From NCBI GenBank assembly GCA_965116345.1, contig OZ220680.1:1550001-1614000 (forward strand): DNA of 64,000 nucleotides, read 5' to 3'. The notes below the pieces were generated by a model that was not told the DNA's origin, did no database searches, and worked only from the letters and a program-made list of their open reading frames with translations. Positions within the stretch are counted from its first letter, which is position 1; every line of letters begins with the position of its first letter. This stretch comes from VXYL01 sp965116345. GTDB lineage: Bacteria > Pseudomonadota > Gammaproteobacteria > Pseudomonadales > Azotimanducaceae. A program made the translations under genes and the position numbers. Positions 1-9,356 of this stretch are shown piece by piece.

Positions 1-1
1 C

Positions 2-2323
2 GATCTGTTGAACGAGTACAACGGTCGGCAGAGCGTCTTCGTCCGCGTGCAGAAGTCCGAGGCCTAAGACGTGCTGGCGATCGCGGACGCGATCAAGGAA
101 CTGCTCGCGACCTACCAGCCGGCCCCGGGCGTGGACGTCGCGATCTGGGAGGATCAGACGGACGCCCTCGCCGCCCGCCTGAACCTCTTGGTGCGCAACG
201 GCATCCTTGGGTTCGCCCTGGTGTTCCTGTTCCTCGTCATCATGCTCGACCTCAGGCTGGCGATGTGGGTGGCCATGGGCGTTCCCATCTCCTTCCTCGG
301 CGCGTTTCTGCTGTTCGACTTCCTCGCCGTCAACATCAACATGGTGTCGTTGTTCGCGCTGATCATGGTGCTTGGCGTGGTGGTGGACGACGCCGTGGTG
401 GTGGGCGAGAACATCGTCGCCGAACAGGAAGCCGGCCACCTCGCGGGTCCTGCGGCGGCGATCGCCGGTGCCCACGGCGTCCAGGGACCGGTGCTCATCG
501 GCGTGTTGACGACCATGGCCGCGTTCGCGCCGCTGATGTTCGTCACGGGAACCTTCGGGCAGATCCTGGGGGTGGTCGCCATCGTCGTGATCACCGTCCT
601 CGCGATGTCGCTCATCGAGGTGTTCTACATCCTCCCGGCGCACCTCTCCCACGGTGGCCGCTGGAGTCGTTGGCCGCTGGACGTCTTTCAGGATTGGGTC
701 GCGCGTGGTGTGCGCCGGTTCCGCGACAACACCCTGGTTCCCGCCGTGGCGGCGGCGGTCCAGTACCGCTATCTCACGCTGCTCGGCGGCGTGGCGTTCG
801 TCTTGGTGGCCGTAGCCCTGGCGGGCACGGGGATCGTCCGGTTCAACTTCATGCCGAACCTGGAACCGGACGGCATCACCGCAGACGTACAGTTTCCGGT
901 CGGCACGCCCTTCGAGATCACCCGCCGGGCCGCCGAGAAGATCACGGCTGCGGCCCATGCGACCAACGCCGAGGTCGAGGGTTCGCCGTTCCGTGCGGTG
1001 AGCGTCACGGTGGGCGGCCGGGCGCGGGACTCCATCGGTCCTACCGCCACCGGCGGCATGGACATCGCCAGCAACGTCGCCATGGTGCAGGTCCAGCTCA
1101 AGGTCGGGCGAACGCAATCGGCACAGGAACTCGAAAGGGTCTGGCGCGCCAGGGTCGGCGAGGTCGCCGGTGCCGAGCGCCTGACGTTCTCGTCGTCGTT
1201 CTTTTCCGACCAGGTCTCCATCGAGTACGAACTCGCGCACCCCGACGACGCCGTTCTGATGGTGGCCGTGGAGGAAATGAAGCGTGGCTATCGGGGCATT
1301 TCCGGCATGGTCGAGGTCGACGACACGGCCAACGAGGGCAAACGCCAGTACGACATCGAACTCACCACCGCCGGCGAGGCCGCGGGTCTGACGCCGGCCG
1401 ATATCGCGCACCAACTCCGTGGCGCGTTCTGGGGCAACGAGGTGCAGCGCATCCAGCGTGGCCGCCAGGAAATCAAGGTCATGGTGCGCAACCCGGAGGA
1501 GCAGCGCCGTAGCGCCCGGGACTTCTTCAAGGTCCGCATTCGCCTCGCCGACGGCACCGAGGCGCCGCTCTCGGCGGTGGCGCGGGTGGTGGAGTCGCGC
1601 GACTTCTCGTCCATCGACCGGGTCGACGGGCTGCGGGTGGTCACGGTACGCGGCCGGGTGGACACGAACATCGTCACCGCGACCGAAGCCGACGCCATCG
1701 TCCGCGAACAGGTGATACCGGCGCTGCGCGAGGGCCACCCGGGTCTCACCATCATCCAATCGGGGTTCGGCCGGGGCCAGGCCCAGGACATGGCCGCGCT
1801 GGGTGATCTTGCGATCGTCGCGCTACTGGTGATCTTCGTACTACTCGCCTCGAAGCTCCGGAGCTACTCCGAGCCGCTCATCATCCTCGCCGGCGTTCCG
1901 CTCGGCGCATCGGGAGCGGTGATCGGCCACTTCCTGCTCGGCTACGACCTGTCGTTCATCTCGATCTTCGGCATGGTCGCCTTGAGCGGCGTCGTGGTGA
2001 ACGACTCGCTGGTGATGCTCGACCGCTACAACAAGATCCGCCAAGCATCGGAAATCACGCCCGCCGAAGCCATCGTGGAAGCCGTCCGGCACCGTTTCCG
2101 GGCGATCTTCCTGACCACGGCCACCACCGCGCTGGGCCTGACGCCCATGCTGTTCGAGACCGACACCCAAGCCCAGTTCCTGATCCCGATGGCGGTCAGC
2201 CTCGCCACCGGCATCCTCTTCGCCAGCGTCATGATCCTGTTCGTGGTACCGGCCTTGGCCATGATCGTGACGGGCCGCCAACGCCAAAACGAGGTGGTCC
2301 GGCGGGCCAAAGCAGTCGCCTAG
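2..2323 (+). pseudogene. RND (AcrB/MexF-type) efflux permease, interrupted by an in-frame TAA
   Basis: This is the C-terminal three quarters of a resistance-nodulation-division inner-membrane pump of the HAE1/AcrB class; the 5' end lies outside the window. The frame is open from base 2 and matches the porter domain (NGRQSVFVRVQKSEA) until a TAA at 65-67. It then continues in the same frame as DVLAIAD, where family members read roughly GEQDALDIA. A single CAA-to-TAA change explains the stop. Downstream, 750 further codons are intact: the transmembrane block with VVDDAVVVGENI (TM4, the paired aspartates needed for proton relay), the second porter domain, and the C-terminal TM bundle with GVVVNDSLVMLDRYN. 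Translation could restart at GTG 71, but the product would lack its N-terminal porter and TM1. The stop may be a true nonsense mutation or a base-call error; I consider the gene broken as written. Confidence 0.8.
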
Positions 2324-2340
2324 AGGACCCTGTCGGACTT

Positions 2341-2586
2341 CGCCGAGCCAAGGGGACACCCACCGCCGAGCCAAGGGGACACCCACCGTGGAGCCAAGGG
2401 GACACCCACCGTCGACGCCGAGCCAAGCGCCGAGCCAAGGGGACACCCACTGCCGCCGAGCCAAGGGGACACCCACCGTCGAAAACCAAGGGCGCCAGAG
2501 CCAAGGCCGAGCCAAGGGGAAGGCCGAGCCAAGGGGACACCCACCGTCGCCGAGCCAACGCCGAGCCAAGGGGACACCCACCGTCG
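2341..2586. repeat. REP array, seven copies of a GGGGACACCCACCG unit
   Basis: Seven copies of a ~21-base unit (GAGCCAAGGGGACACCC plus ACCG) begin at 2345, 2368, 2391, 2432, 2458, 2526 and 2563, with degenerate pieces (CCAAGG, GCCGAGCC) in between. Spacing is irregular (23 to 68 bases) and there are no unique uniform spacers, so this is not a CRISPR. The same unit occurs in the opposite orientation downstream of the adjacent transposase, the arrangement expected for REP sequences and their RAYT gene. The stretch from 2587 to 2728 holds no gene that I can support. Confidence 0.8.
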
Positions 2587-2728
2587 GTTCCGCGACCTGG
2601 AATAGGGCGGCCGTGGGACTCTCATGCACCCGAACGGCAATTGCCTCGTAGACGGCTCGAAATTGCAGGGATTTCCTACAAGCGCCCGGGTCATCGGCTG
2701 TCAGCCCCGCCGCGTCCGGCGACGGACA

Positions 2729-3637
2729 ATGCCCGCCATGACGCGCCCGAGATCCGAACTCATCGACCGCGAGAACGGTGGCTTCTACCACCTCGGCGGC
2801 CGCTGCGTCCGCCGCGCCATGCTCTGCGGCCCCGACCCCGTCACCGGCCGCGACCTCTCCCACCGCCGCGGTTGGATCGAACACCTCATGCTCCACTTCG
2901 CCGAGCTGTTCACCGTCCACGTCGCCGAGTACGCCGTCATGTCCAACCACTACCACCTCGTCGTCGACTACCGGCCCAAGGACCGCTTCGAACTCGGCGA
3001 CGAGGAGGTCGCCCGGCGCTGGCTGCGGATCTACCCGCCCCGCGACCCGCACGACCTCGACGCCCGGGTCGCCGCCCTGCTCGACGACCCCGAACGCCTC
3101 GCCGTGCTGCGCGACCGCCTCGGCGACCTGTCCTGGTACATGTCACGCCTCAACGAGACCGTCGCCCGCCGGGCCAACCTCGAGGACGGCTGCACCGGCA
3201 GGTTCTGGCAGGGCCGCTTCGCCTCCAAGGACCTCCCCGACGAGCGCTCCGTGTGGGCGTGCATGGCCTACGACGCGCTCAACCCCGTGCGCGCCGACAT
3301 GGCCGACCGCGTCGACGCCCCGCAGCACACCGGCCTGCGGCGCCGCCTCGAGGAGGCCGAGACCGAACCGGAGCGCCTCGACGAGCCTCTCGCCCCGCTC
3401 GTCGTGCGCGACCGCCGCGTCGCCACCGCCCGGCCGCCGGCGCCGACCCTCGGGTTGACCCTGCGCGAGTACCGCGCCCACGTCGAGTGGACCGGCGGGC
3501 TGCTCCGCGACGACACGCCGGAGGGGCGCGCGCCGCCGGAGCTCGGCGACGCCGGGTCCTGGCTCAAGCTCGTGCGGTCCTTCCGCCGGCGCATCGTCGA
3601 GCAGTCCGTGCCCCGCTGGATCCCCGCCCTCGCCTGA
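2729..3637 (+). CDS. REP-associated tyrosine transposase (RAYT, Y1/IS200-like fold)
   Basis: A single-strand HUH/Y1 transposase of the RAYT (TnpA_REP) family, thought to nick and move or maintain REP hairpins. Visible signatures are the N-terminal basic strand (NGGFYHLGGRCVRR), the HUH histidine pair in AVMSNHYHLVVDYRP, a candidate nucleophile tyrosine in LSWYMSRLNETVARR, and the family motif GRFWQGRFASK followed by YDALNPVRA. The start was taken at ATG 2729 (MPAMTRPRSE), with ATG 2738 equally possible; 35 codons of upstream open frame look non-coding and overlap repeat-derived DNA. The length (302 aa) fits the family. REP copies flank the gene in inverted orientation at 2341-2586 and 3800-3919, so this is probably the cognate enzyme for that repeat. 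The reading frame is intact. Confidence 0.85.
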   Translation: MPAMTRPRSELIDRENGGFYHLGGRCVRRAMLCGPDPVTGRDLSHRRGWIEHLMLHFAELFTVHVAEYAVMSNHYHLVVDYRPKDRFELGDEEVARRWLRIYPPRDPHDLDARVAALLDDPERLAVLRDRLGDLSWYMSRLNETVARRANLEDGCTGRFWQGRFASKDLPDERSVWACMAYDALNPVRADMADRVDAPQHTGLRRRLEEAETEPERLDEPLAPLVVRDRRVATARPPAPTLGLTLREYRAHVEWTGGLLRDDTPEGRAPPELGDAGSWLKLVRSFRRRIVEQSVPRWIPALA

Positions 3638-3799
3638 CACGACCAGCGCCCACCGTCCACCGCGTCCGCGGCGGCCCGCCCGAGCCGAAGTTCCGACCAC
3701 GCCGCCCCGATAGACCCCAGCTTCCCCGCCAAGCCGTTCCGCGGTCCGCGCGATCGCACGCATACGTTCGTTGTGGGCAAACTTTCGGCGCGAAAAAAA

Positions 3800-3919
3800 C
3801 GGTGGGTGTCCCTGAACGACGGTGCCTGAGCGACGGTGGGTGTCCCTATTGGATGCCTTGAACCGACGCCCTGAACCGACGCCGACTCCTTGGATGCCTC
3901 CCTGACGGTGGGTGTCCCT
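3800..3919. repeat. Inverted REP copies downstream of the RAYT gene
   Basis: Three copies of CGGTGGGTGTCCC start at about 3800, 3833 and 3905. They are the reverse complement of the unit in the upstream array. The segment between them contains smaller repeats (CCTGAACGAC, CTTGAACCGACGCC, CTATTGGATG). The stretch 3638-3799 between the transposase stop and the first copy shows no gene or hairpin that I can support. Confidence 0.75.
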
Positions 3920-3937
3920 ATTGGATGGGGTATGCGG

Positions 3938-4696
3938 CTAGAAATGGGACACGCCGCCGTCGATGGCGATGGTGTCGCCGGTGTGGTAGCTGCTCTCGTC
4001 GCTTGCGAGATACACCGCGATGGCCTTGAAGTCCTCGGGTTGGCCCCAGCGGCGCTGGGGAATCCGTTTGATGACCCGGGTCTGGAACGCTTCGGTCTGG
4101 AACGCTCGTTCGGTCATGGCGGTCTCGATCCAGCCCGGGATGACGGCGTTGGCGCGGATGCCGTAGCGTGCCTGGCCGACCGCCAGTGATTGGATGAGCG
4201 CGATGACGCCCGCCTTGGTGGCCGAGTAGTGTTCGCTTCCCGCCGCGCCGAATCGCGCGGTGCCGCTGCTGGTGACCACCAGTGAACCGCCGCGGCCGCT
4301 CTCGCGCATGTGCTTGACCGCCTCGCGGAAGGTGAACATGACACCGTCCATGTTGACCTTGAACACGCGGTGCCACTCCGCCTCGGTCATGGCGTCGAAC
4401 TGCGCCCCGCCGCCGCCCACGCCCGCGTTGGCGAAACAGGCGTCGACATGGCCGAAGACCGCGAGGGTCTCCGCGAACGCGTCCACCACCTCCCCCTCGA
4501 CGCCGACGTCGCACTTGAGAGCCGCGACCCGGCCACCGTGGCGTTCAAGAGTCTCCTTGGCCGCGGCGTTCTTGTCCTCGTTGGTGCCCCAGATGCACAC
4601 ACCCGCGCCGTGCTCCGCCAAGCCCTCGGCGAAGCCCAGGCCGATGCCGCCGTTGCCGCCCGTAACCAGCGCGACCTTTCCCGTCAAATCGAACAT
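3938..4696 (-). CDS. SDR-family NAD(P)-dependent oxidoreductase
   Basis: A classical short-chain dehydrogenase/reductase of 252 aa. It shows the Rossmann glycine motif TGGNGGIGLG near residue 13, the ANAGVG motif, the catalytic Ser (VVTSSG), the YxxxK pair in EHYSATKAG, and the C-terminal GDTIAIDGGV. The acidic/tryptophan context after strand 2 (IWGTNEDK) does not settle NAD against NADP. The ATG at 4696 was chosen because GGAGG sits about eight bases upstream; the frame is open further upstream but without a better ribosome site. The gene stands alone, is intact and faces the REP copies. The substrate cannot be told from sequence. Confidence 0.9.
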   Translation of the reverse strand: MFDLTGKVALVTGGNGGIGLGFAEGLAEHGAGVCIWGTNEDKNAAAKETLERHGGRVAALKCDVGVEGEVVDAFAETLAVFGHVDACFANAGVGGGGAQFDAMTEAEWHRVFKVNMDGVMFTFREAVKHMRESGRGGSLVVTSSGTARFGAAGSEHYSATKAGVIALIQSLAVGQARYGIRANAVIPGWIETAMTERAFQTEAFQTRVIKRIPQRRWGQPEDFKAIAVYLASDESSYHTGDTIAIDGGVSHF

Positions 4697-4961
4697 CACT
4701 GCCTCCATTGGTTGCGCCCGAAGAATAACCGACAGCCGTCGTGGGGTGTGTCCGATGACCGTTCCGTTGACCACTCCGCCTATCCGCCCACAAGCCCGAA
4801 AACCGCCCGGACTAACACTCTCGCCCTAGTTACCAGCCAAGCTACCAGCCCATTCGGGCTGCGCAATACAACCCTTTTGATGGCAGAGTCCGCGACTGCC
4901 GAATCGGGTTTGGGACGCCATGTTGAGCAAACGGCCGCGGAGGTGCGGAAAGCTCTTGACG

Positions 4962-5177
4962 ATGCGATGGATCGCGCCTGCCGCCGTCGTGCTGGCGTCG
5001 TTTGCGTTGTCTACATCCACCTTTGCCGGCGAGGCCGAGTCGACCGCGCCGAGTCTCCCCGACCTGCCGCCGGCAACCTGGGACTCACCAGTCAGTTGGA
5101 CTCGGGAGCGCGCTAGTGAACCGCTACCGAACGCCGCGCTAGTTCGGAATCGGAACCTAGCGAATCCAGTCGTCGCC
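4962..5177 (+). pseudogene. Truncated secreted-protein fragment ahead of the pilQ-like gene
   Basis: An open frame begins MRWIAPAAVVLASFALS and has a clear signal peptide ending near TFAGEA, followed by a proline-rich stretch. It then runs without a stop into the start of the following ATPase gene at ATG 5178. A signal-peptide protein would not normally be fused to a cytoplasmic ATPase, so this looks like the N-terminus of a lost gene joined to its neighbour by a deletion. In R64-type thin-pilus operons the gene before pilQ is the exported pilP, which would fit, but no PilP-specific motif is visible. ATG 4920 is an alternative start. The preceding 4697-4919 holds no feature that I recognise. 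Confidence 0.4.
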
Positions 5178-7079
5178 ATGAGCGAGACCGCCCAGCCACA
5201 AGACCAGCCACAAAGGCCGCTGACCGCCACCAAGCCGATCGCCAACCGTCCTCGGTCTCGCGGCCTCGGCGCATTGCTCGGTCGGTTCTCCCCGACACGG
5301 CCCGCGGCTCCCGTCGAAGAAGACGGCGAATCGGTCGACCCGGCCGCGATGCCGGCCACCGAAGACAGTGTCCTGGCGACACCGGCCGTGACCGAGATTA
5401 CCCGTATCCGTCATCTGGCTGAGTTGTGGAAAACGCATCCCATCCTGGAAGAGGCGGACCTCATGTACCAGGATCTGAAGCCGATCACCGAACCGGGTGT
5501 GCGCGACTGGGTCAAGCGCACCTGCGGCGACCATGCCGCCGTCAGGATTCGCCCAGGGCCCGGACGGGGTCGAAGCCTGCTGGATCATCACCGACGACCC
5601 CAACAGAAGTCGAATCCACCGCCTCGCTGCTGGCGCTCAAGGGCTGGCCGGTGGAAATCCATCCGGCGGTGACCCGGCTGGTGGCGAAGGCCGTCAACCC
5701 CGACCAGACGCTGACCGAGACCGAGGTGCAGTCGAAGCTGCGCGAACTCCTGAAGATGGCCTTGACCGTCAACGCATCCGACATCCACTTCGAGATGCGC
5801 GAGCCGGACACCGCCATCGTCCGCTTCTGGTGGACGGCGAAATGCGGGAGATCACCGGTGAGGTCCGGCCGCTGGTCACGGTTCCGATCATCAAGCAGCT
5901 CGGCAACTACATGTTCACGCGGCTTGCGAAGCGCGGCTCGCGTCAGTTCACGACCACCGAACCGCTCAACGCCTCGGCGCAGACCAAGGTGGGCGATCAG
6001 ACGATCGCACTTCGGTTCGCGACCGCGCCCGAGATCCTGGGGTGGACATCTTCATCCGCGTCTGGAAGCCCGATCAGAAACCCCTGGGGCTGAATGAGTT
6101 GGGCTACCGACCATCGCACCTCCGCAAGCTCAGCGAGGCGATCCGCAAGCCCTACGGCGTGATCGTCTCTTCCGGACCAACGGGATCCGGCAAGAGTTCG
6201 TCGCTGACCGCCCTGCTGGACGGTTTCACGCCGACGGAAAAGGCGAGGCGCAAGATCACTTCCCTCGAAGAGCCGGTTGAACGGGAACTCGAGCACGTCA
6301 CCCATGTGTCCGTCAGCGGCCTCGTCGAACATGCCGGCTGGAAAGCGCTGCTGGGTGGCCTCAACCGTTGTGACTCGAACATCAACGTACTCGGCGAGAT
6401 CAAGGACGGGGACACGGCCGAGGCCATCCAGGACCTCGCCACATCGGGCAAGCTCACCCTGACGACCCTGCACGCTGCCAATGTGCTGTCGATTCCCACG
6501 CGCATGGAGGATCTCGGCGTCGAGCGCGAGATGCTATACGACCCCAACTTCCTGCGGCTGATGGTCAATCAGCGGCTGGTGCCGAAGCTGTGCACCGAGT
6601 GCCGACGACCGCTGGCGCAGATTCGCCTGGAACGGACTCACGGCATTCACAACATCGAGATGCCCGAGGCCGAGGCCAACGAAGGGAGCGTGGGCGAGGA
6701 CGAGTCCTCGGCCATCCAGCGACTCTCGGCCATGTTCCCCAGCGACCTCAGGGTCAGTCTGCGTGGCATCGACAAGGCGTGCGAATCCTGCCTCGGTACG
6801 GGAATCCAGGGGCGGCTCCTAGTCGCCGAGGTGGTGGTCATCGACGACCAGGCCCGCGAGTTCATCCGGCACAGGCGCTGGAACGCATGGCGGGCCGCCC
6901 TGCGCAACGAGGAGTGGCCGTCCATCCGCGACCACGCGATGGAGTACATCCGCGCCGGTTGGGTCGATCCCCGCGACGTCGAGAAGCTCGTCTGCCCCCT
7001 CGACGAGGAACAATACGCCCACTCCTACGCAGGCGATGCCGACCCGGCCGTCGACCCCGACGAGGAGGACCGGGCGTGA
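5178..7079 (+). pseudogene. GspE/PilB-superfamily pilus ATPase (R64 PilQ-like), multiply frameshifted
   Basis: A secretion ATPase of the type IVb/thin-pilus kind. Coding sense jumps between frames: frame A from MSETAQPQ to about 5545, frame B (CWIITDDPNR) to about 5605, frame C (KGWPVEIHPAVTRL through NASDIHFEMREPD) to about 5835, frame B again (VDGEMREITGEV) to about 6040, then frame A from VDIFIRVWKPDQ to the stop. Landmarks are NASDIHFE, Walker A SSGPTGSGKSSS at about 6170-6205, the Asp box SLEEPVE, Walker B-like VLGEIKDGDTAE, the His box LTTLHAANV, and a tetracysteine pair CTEC...CESC as in PilB/GspE. The C-terminal 345 codons are clean, but the N-terminal half needs four indels. The stop TGA overlaps the next gene's GTG (GTGA). 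Confidence 0.7.
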
Positions 7080-8029
7080 TCCTCAGTCAGCCGGTCCAGT
7101 CGCAGGCAGGCCTCGAGGAAGCGTTCCTGCGCTGGCAGTTCCGCCTGTCCGTGTCGAAGCAGATCGACTTCCTCGACAGCTTGATCCGGCTGTTGAGCGA
7201 CGGCCTGCCCCTGCCCGCCGTGCTCGGACACACCCAGGATGTCGGCCAACCGTTGGACCGTGCCGTAGCCGGCGTGCTGCTGCGCAAACTGGACGAAGGC
7301 GCCCCGGTGGACCAGGCCATGGAGTCCATGTTCCGCTTCGACGTAGCCGCCGCGATCGGCGCCGCGCGGGAGAGCGGCGACCTGTCGGAGACCGGACTGC
7401 CGGTGCTTCCACGCCTGCGCGACCAGCAGGAAGCCCGCCGCGGCGTGACCGCTCAGCTCGGCAGACCCGTCCTCTACCTGGCCGTCGCCGAGACCCTGTA
7501 TGCGCTCTTCTCCGCCCAGGTGTGGCCCCGATTCGAGCAGGCGGACCAGAATTTCCAACTGCATCCGCTGGCCGACGCCCTCCATGCGGTCGGTACGTTC
7601 ATCGCCGACAACTGGCACATCATGATGGCAGCCGTTGTCGTGATCCTGTTCATTGTCCGTTATCTCCTGCGCAATTGGGTCGGAGCGACCCGACGGGGGA
7701 TGGACCGAGTATTTCCGCTTACGCTCTACCGCGGCATCCAGGCCGCCAACACGCTGGAGGGGGTGGGCACTCTGCTTGCCGCCGGCCACGAACCCCGGAC
7801 CGCGATTGACCGACTGGCTGAGGGAGTATGAAACGCGCTCGGTGGAAGTGTATTCGGGCTCGCGAAATTCAAGGACAACCACCAATTCGACGATCTGCTG
7901 CAGGAACAGGCGAGGGTCTATGTGAGCTGTCCGGGACCAGACCGTGACGTCATCGCAGAGGCACATGTATTTCCATTCGTCACCGACTCCCCTACCAAGA
8001 CGTTCAGATCGGAATCTATACCTCTCTGA
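7076..8029 (+). pseudogene. Type II secretion F-domain (PilR/GspF-like) membrane protein with an internal TGA
   Basis: The inner-membrane platform partner of the ATPase, starting at a GTG that overlaps its stop. Residues 1-130 carry a T2SF-like helical domain (QIDFLDSLIRLLSDGLPL) and there are two transmembrane stretches (RPVLYLAVAETLYALF and HIMMAAVVVILFIVRYLL). A second T2SF domain then begins (ANTLEGVGTLLAAGHE). A TGA at 7829-7831 ends the frame after 251 codons, short of the ~350-400 usual for the family. The same frame stays open past it for about 65 codons (GLAKFKDNHQFDDLLQEQ) up to TGA 8027-8029, so the stop looks like a nonsense change. The tail beyond about 7930 does not look like the family, and a MITE begins 11 bases later, so the true 3' end may be lost. 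Confidence 0.6.
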
Positions 8030-8039
8030 CGATCTACCT

Positions 8040-8201
8040 CTAGGGAAGGTCTGATTAAGACCTTCCCTAGCGCGGCACAGGGATGTGCCGCCAAATTCAA
8101 GGACGCAAGGAGTTGAATTTGCAAGCAAACAAAAGACCGCGCTCTTGTTCTTGCGTTTCTGATCAAGCCAGGGATGGCTTGATCAGAGCATTCCTAGAGA
8201 G
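8040..8201. mobile_element. 162-bp MITE with IS5-like CTAG-ended termini and two perfect hairpins
   Basis: The left end is CTAGGGAAGGTCTGATTAAG, folding with AGACCTTCCCTAG into a 13-bp perfect stem (8040-8070). The right end contains CTGATCAAGCCA-GGGA-TGGCTTGATCAG, a 12-bp perfect stem at 8159-8186, and closes with GAGCATTCCTAG. The two outer ends are imperfect inverted repeats of each other over about 20 bases. No transposase is present inside. The AGACCTTCCCTAG end recurs alone at 40352-40364. Confidence 0.65.
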
Positions 8202-8567
8202 CGGGGTGACTATCGGGAAAGGACCCTCTGACGTCTTCCCTATTTCCAATGGCGGCGACTCCGCCAATGTACCGTCCCGTACCCACCACATCCACCAACG
8301 GGAGACCTCCGTCACTCCACAAGGCTAGCCGTCTCGAAAATGAAGCAGGGCTACACCGTGGTTGGTTTGGTCAGCTGGCGGTTCTCCAATTGGTCGGGCG
8401 CAACGAGAACGCAGGGTCTGGCAGTCGGATACGGCAACGAGAGAGTCGAGGCGCAGCCGACCACCCGACCGGCATTCCAGCGTCACTGTCCACGGATCGT
8501 CAGGGAGTTCGGCGAATGAACTGGGGAGGGAAATTCGACGGCGGTCAGGCGGTTCACGGCGAAGGCG
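8202..8567. other. Non-coding stretch without recognisable content
   Basis: No open frame in this segment has homologue-like composition, and I see no hairpin or repeat. It lies between the MITE and a decapitated gene on the minus strand, and its base composition is less GC-rich than the flanks, in keeping with decayed or foreign DNA. Confidence 0.5.
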
Positions 8568-9035
8568 TTAATCCAGTGGTCTCAACGGCAACTCTATCAA
8601 CCCCTGATCGGTTTTCTCGTCTACGTTTACGATTGTGGTGCTCGAATACGTGGCACACCACTTTAGGAATTCACTTATGTCCATCCGCGCGGACAGAAGG
8701 TCGAAACGAAGTGTAGCTGAGTCTGCGACCTTCACAATGAGCTTGTCGCTCTTAGCTGCACGGGTAAGGAACACGCGCGCTGCCTCTCCGATAAACATTG
8801 CATAACTCTCGCCCCAAATCATCGTTGCTTCGTCAGCCGGCTCGGCGTCGAATCGATAGCGGACCTTGACTGTATCGCCTAGTTGGAGGATCCGTTCTGG
8901 CCCGAATACAACTAACATCGAGCTGTCGCCGATACATTGCGCTCCGAACGTCTTTTTCCGACCAAGTCTGGTGTCTTGTTCGTCTGGTAGCAGGATGCAC
9001 GCGACCGGCTCGGCGGGCTGACATTCCCCGGACCG
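8568..9035 (-). pseudogene. Decapitated gene fragment (possible TagO/VasI- or IalB-like beta domain)
   Basis: The frame is open immediately behind the yoeB stop and reads as sensible protein (EPVACILLPDEQD, GDTVKVRYRFDAEP, FIGEAARVFLTRA, ATLRFDLLSARMDISEF) until the stop at 8568, yet its first ATG is at 8918, about 40 codons into that coherent sequence. The 5' end therefore seems to have been replaced by the toxin gene. The pattern 'VRYRFD... W... F... AARVFL... L.V.V... RFDL' resembles the C-terminal beta-sandwich of TagO/VasI or IalB-like envelope proteins. That is a pattern guess only. If expressed from 8918 it would give 116 residues. Confidence 0.4.
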
Positions 9036-9315
9036 CTATCCACAGTAATGGTAACGGCACGAAATGACCGTGATCCGCTCGTCGTCGATGGCATAGACCA
9101 ACCGATGACGCTTGTCGATGCGGCGCGACCAGAGACCGGCTAGATTCACCCTTTAGCGCTTCTGGACGACCGACACCGGAAAACGGCGAACGTAGCACGT
9201 CGTGCACCAATCCGTTGATCCTCCGGAGGGTCCGTTTGTCCTGTCCCTGCGAATACAGGTAGTCGTTCCAAGCGGCCATGGTCCACGAGAGCGTCCTGCC
9301 ACCTTCCGAGGCCAT
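9036..9315 (-). pseudogene. yoeB: YoeB-family mRNA interferase toxin, frameshifted
   Basis: YoeB is a RelE-fold ribosome-dependent endoribonuclease. The first part reads TLSWTMAAWNDYLYSQGQDK then INGLVHDVLRSPFSGVGRPEALKGE, diagnostic of the family (W.DY.YWQ, P..G.G.PE.LK). At about 9147-9150 the frame shifts by one base, and the other frame supplies the rest: NLAGLWSRRIDKRHRLVYAI followed by ITVISCRYHY and the stop at 9036-9038. The catalytic C-terminal His/Tyr end is thus present in DNA but not in the continuous reading frame. One missing base restores an ~93-aa toxin. It lies 41 bases after the yefM stop, the usual order for the pair. Confidence 0.8.
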
Positions 9316-9356
9316 TGCAGGAAGCAGAAGGTAGGCCCGGGGTCAGCGATCTCCGG

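Noticed and set aside
265..1512. Long open frame overlapping the RND gene in another frame
   Set aside because: Arg/Gly/His-rich composition typical of a shadow of GC-rich coding DNA; the RND frame has clear family motifs.
2341..2586. Regularly repeated units that could be taken for a CRISPR array
   Set aside because: Spacing is uneven (23-68 bases), there are no unique equal-length spacers and no cas genes, and inverted copies flank a RAYT gene; REP array is the better reading.
1841..3052. 400-codon minus-strand open frame across the RND end and the REP array
   Set aside because: Its sequence is low-complexity (repeated GCPLGS/VSPWLG from the REP units) and antisense to recognisable genes.
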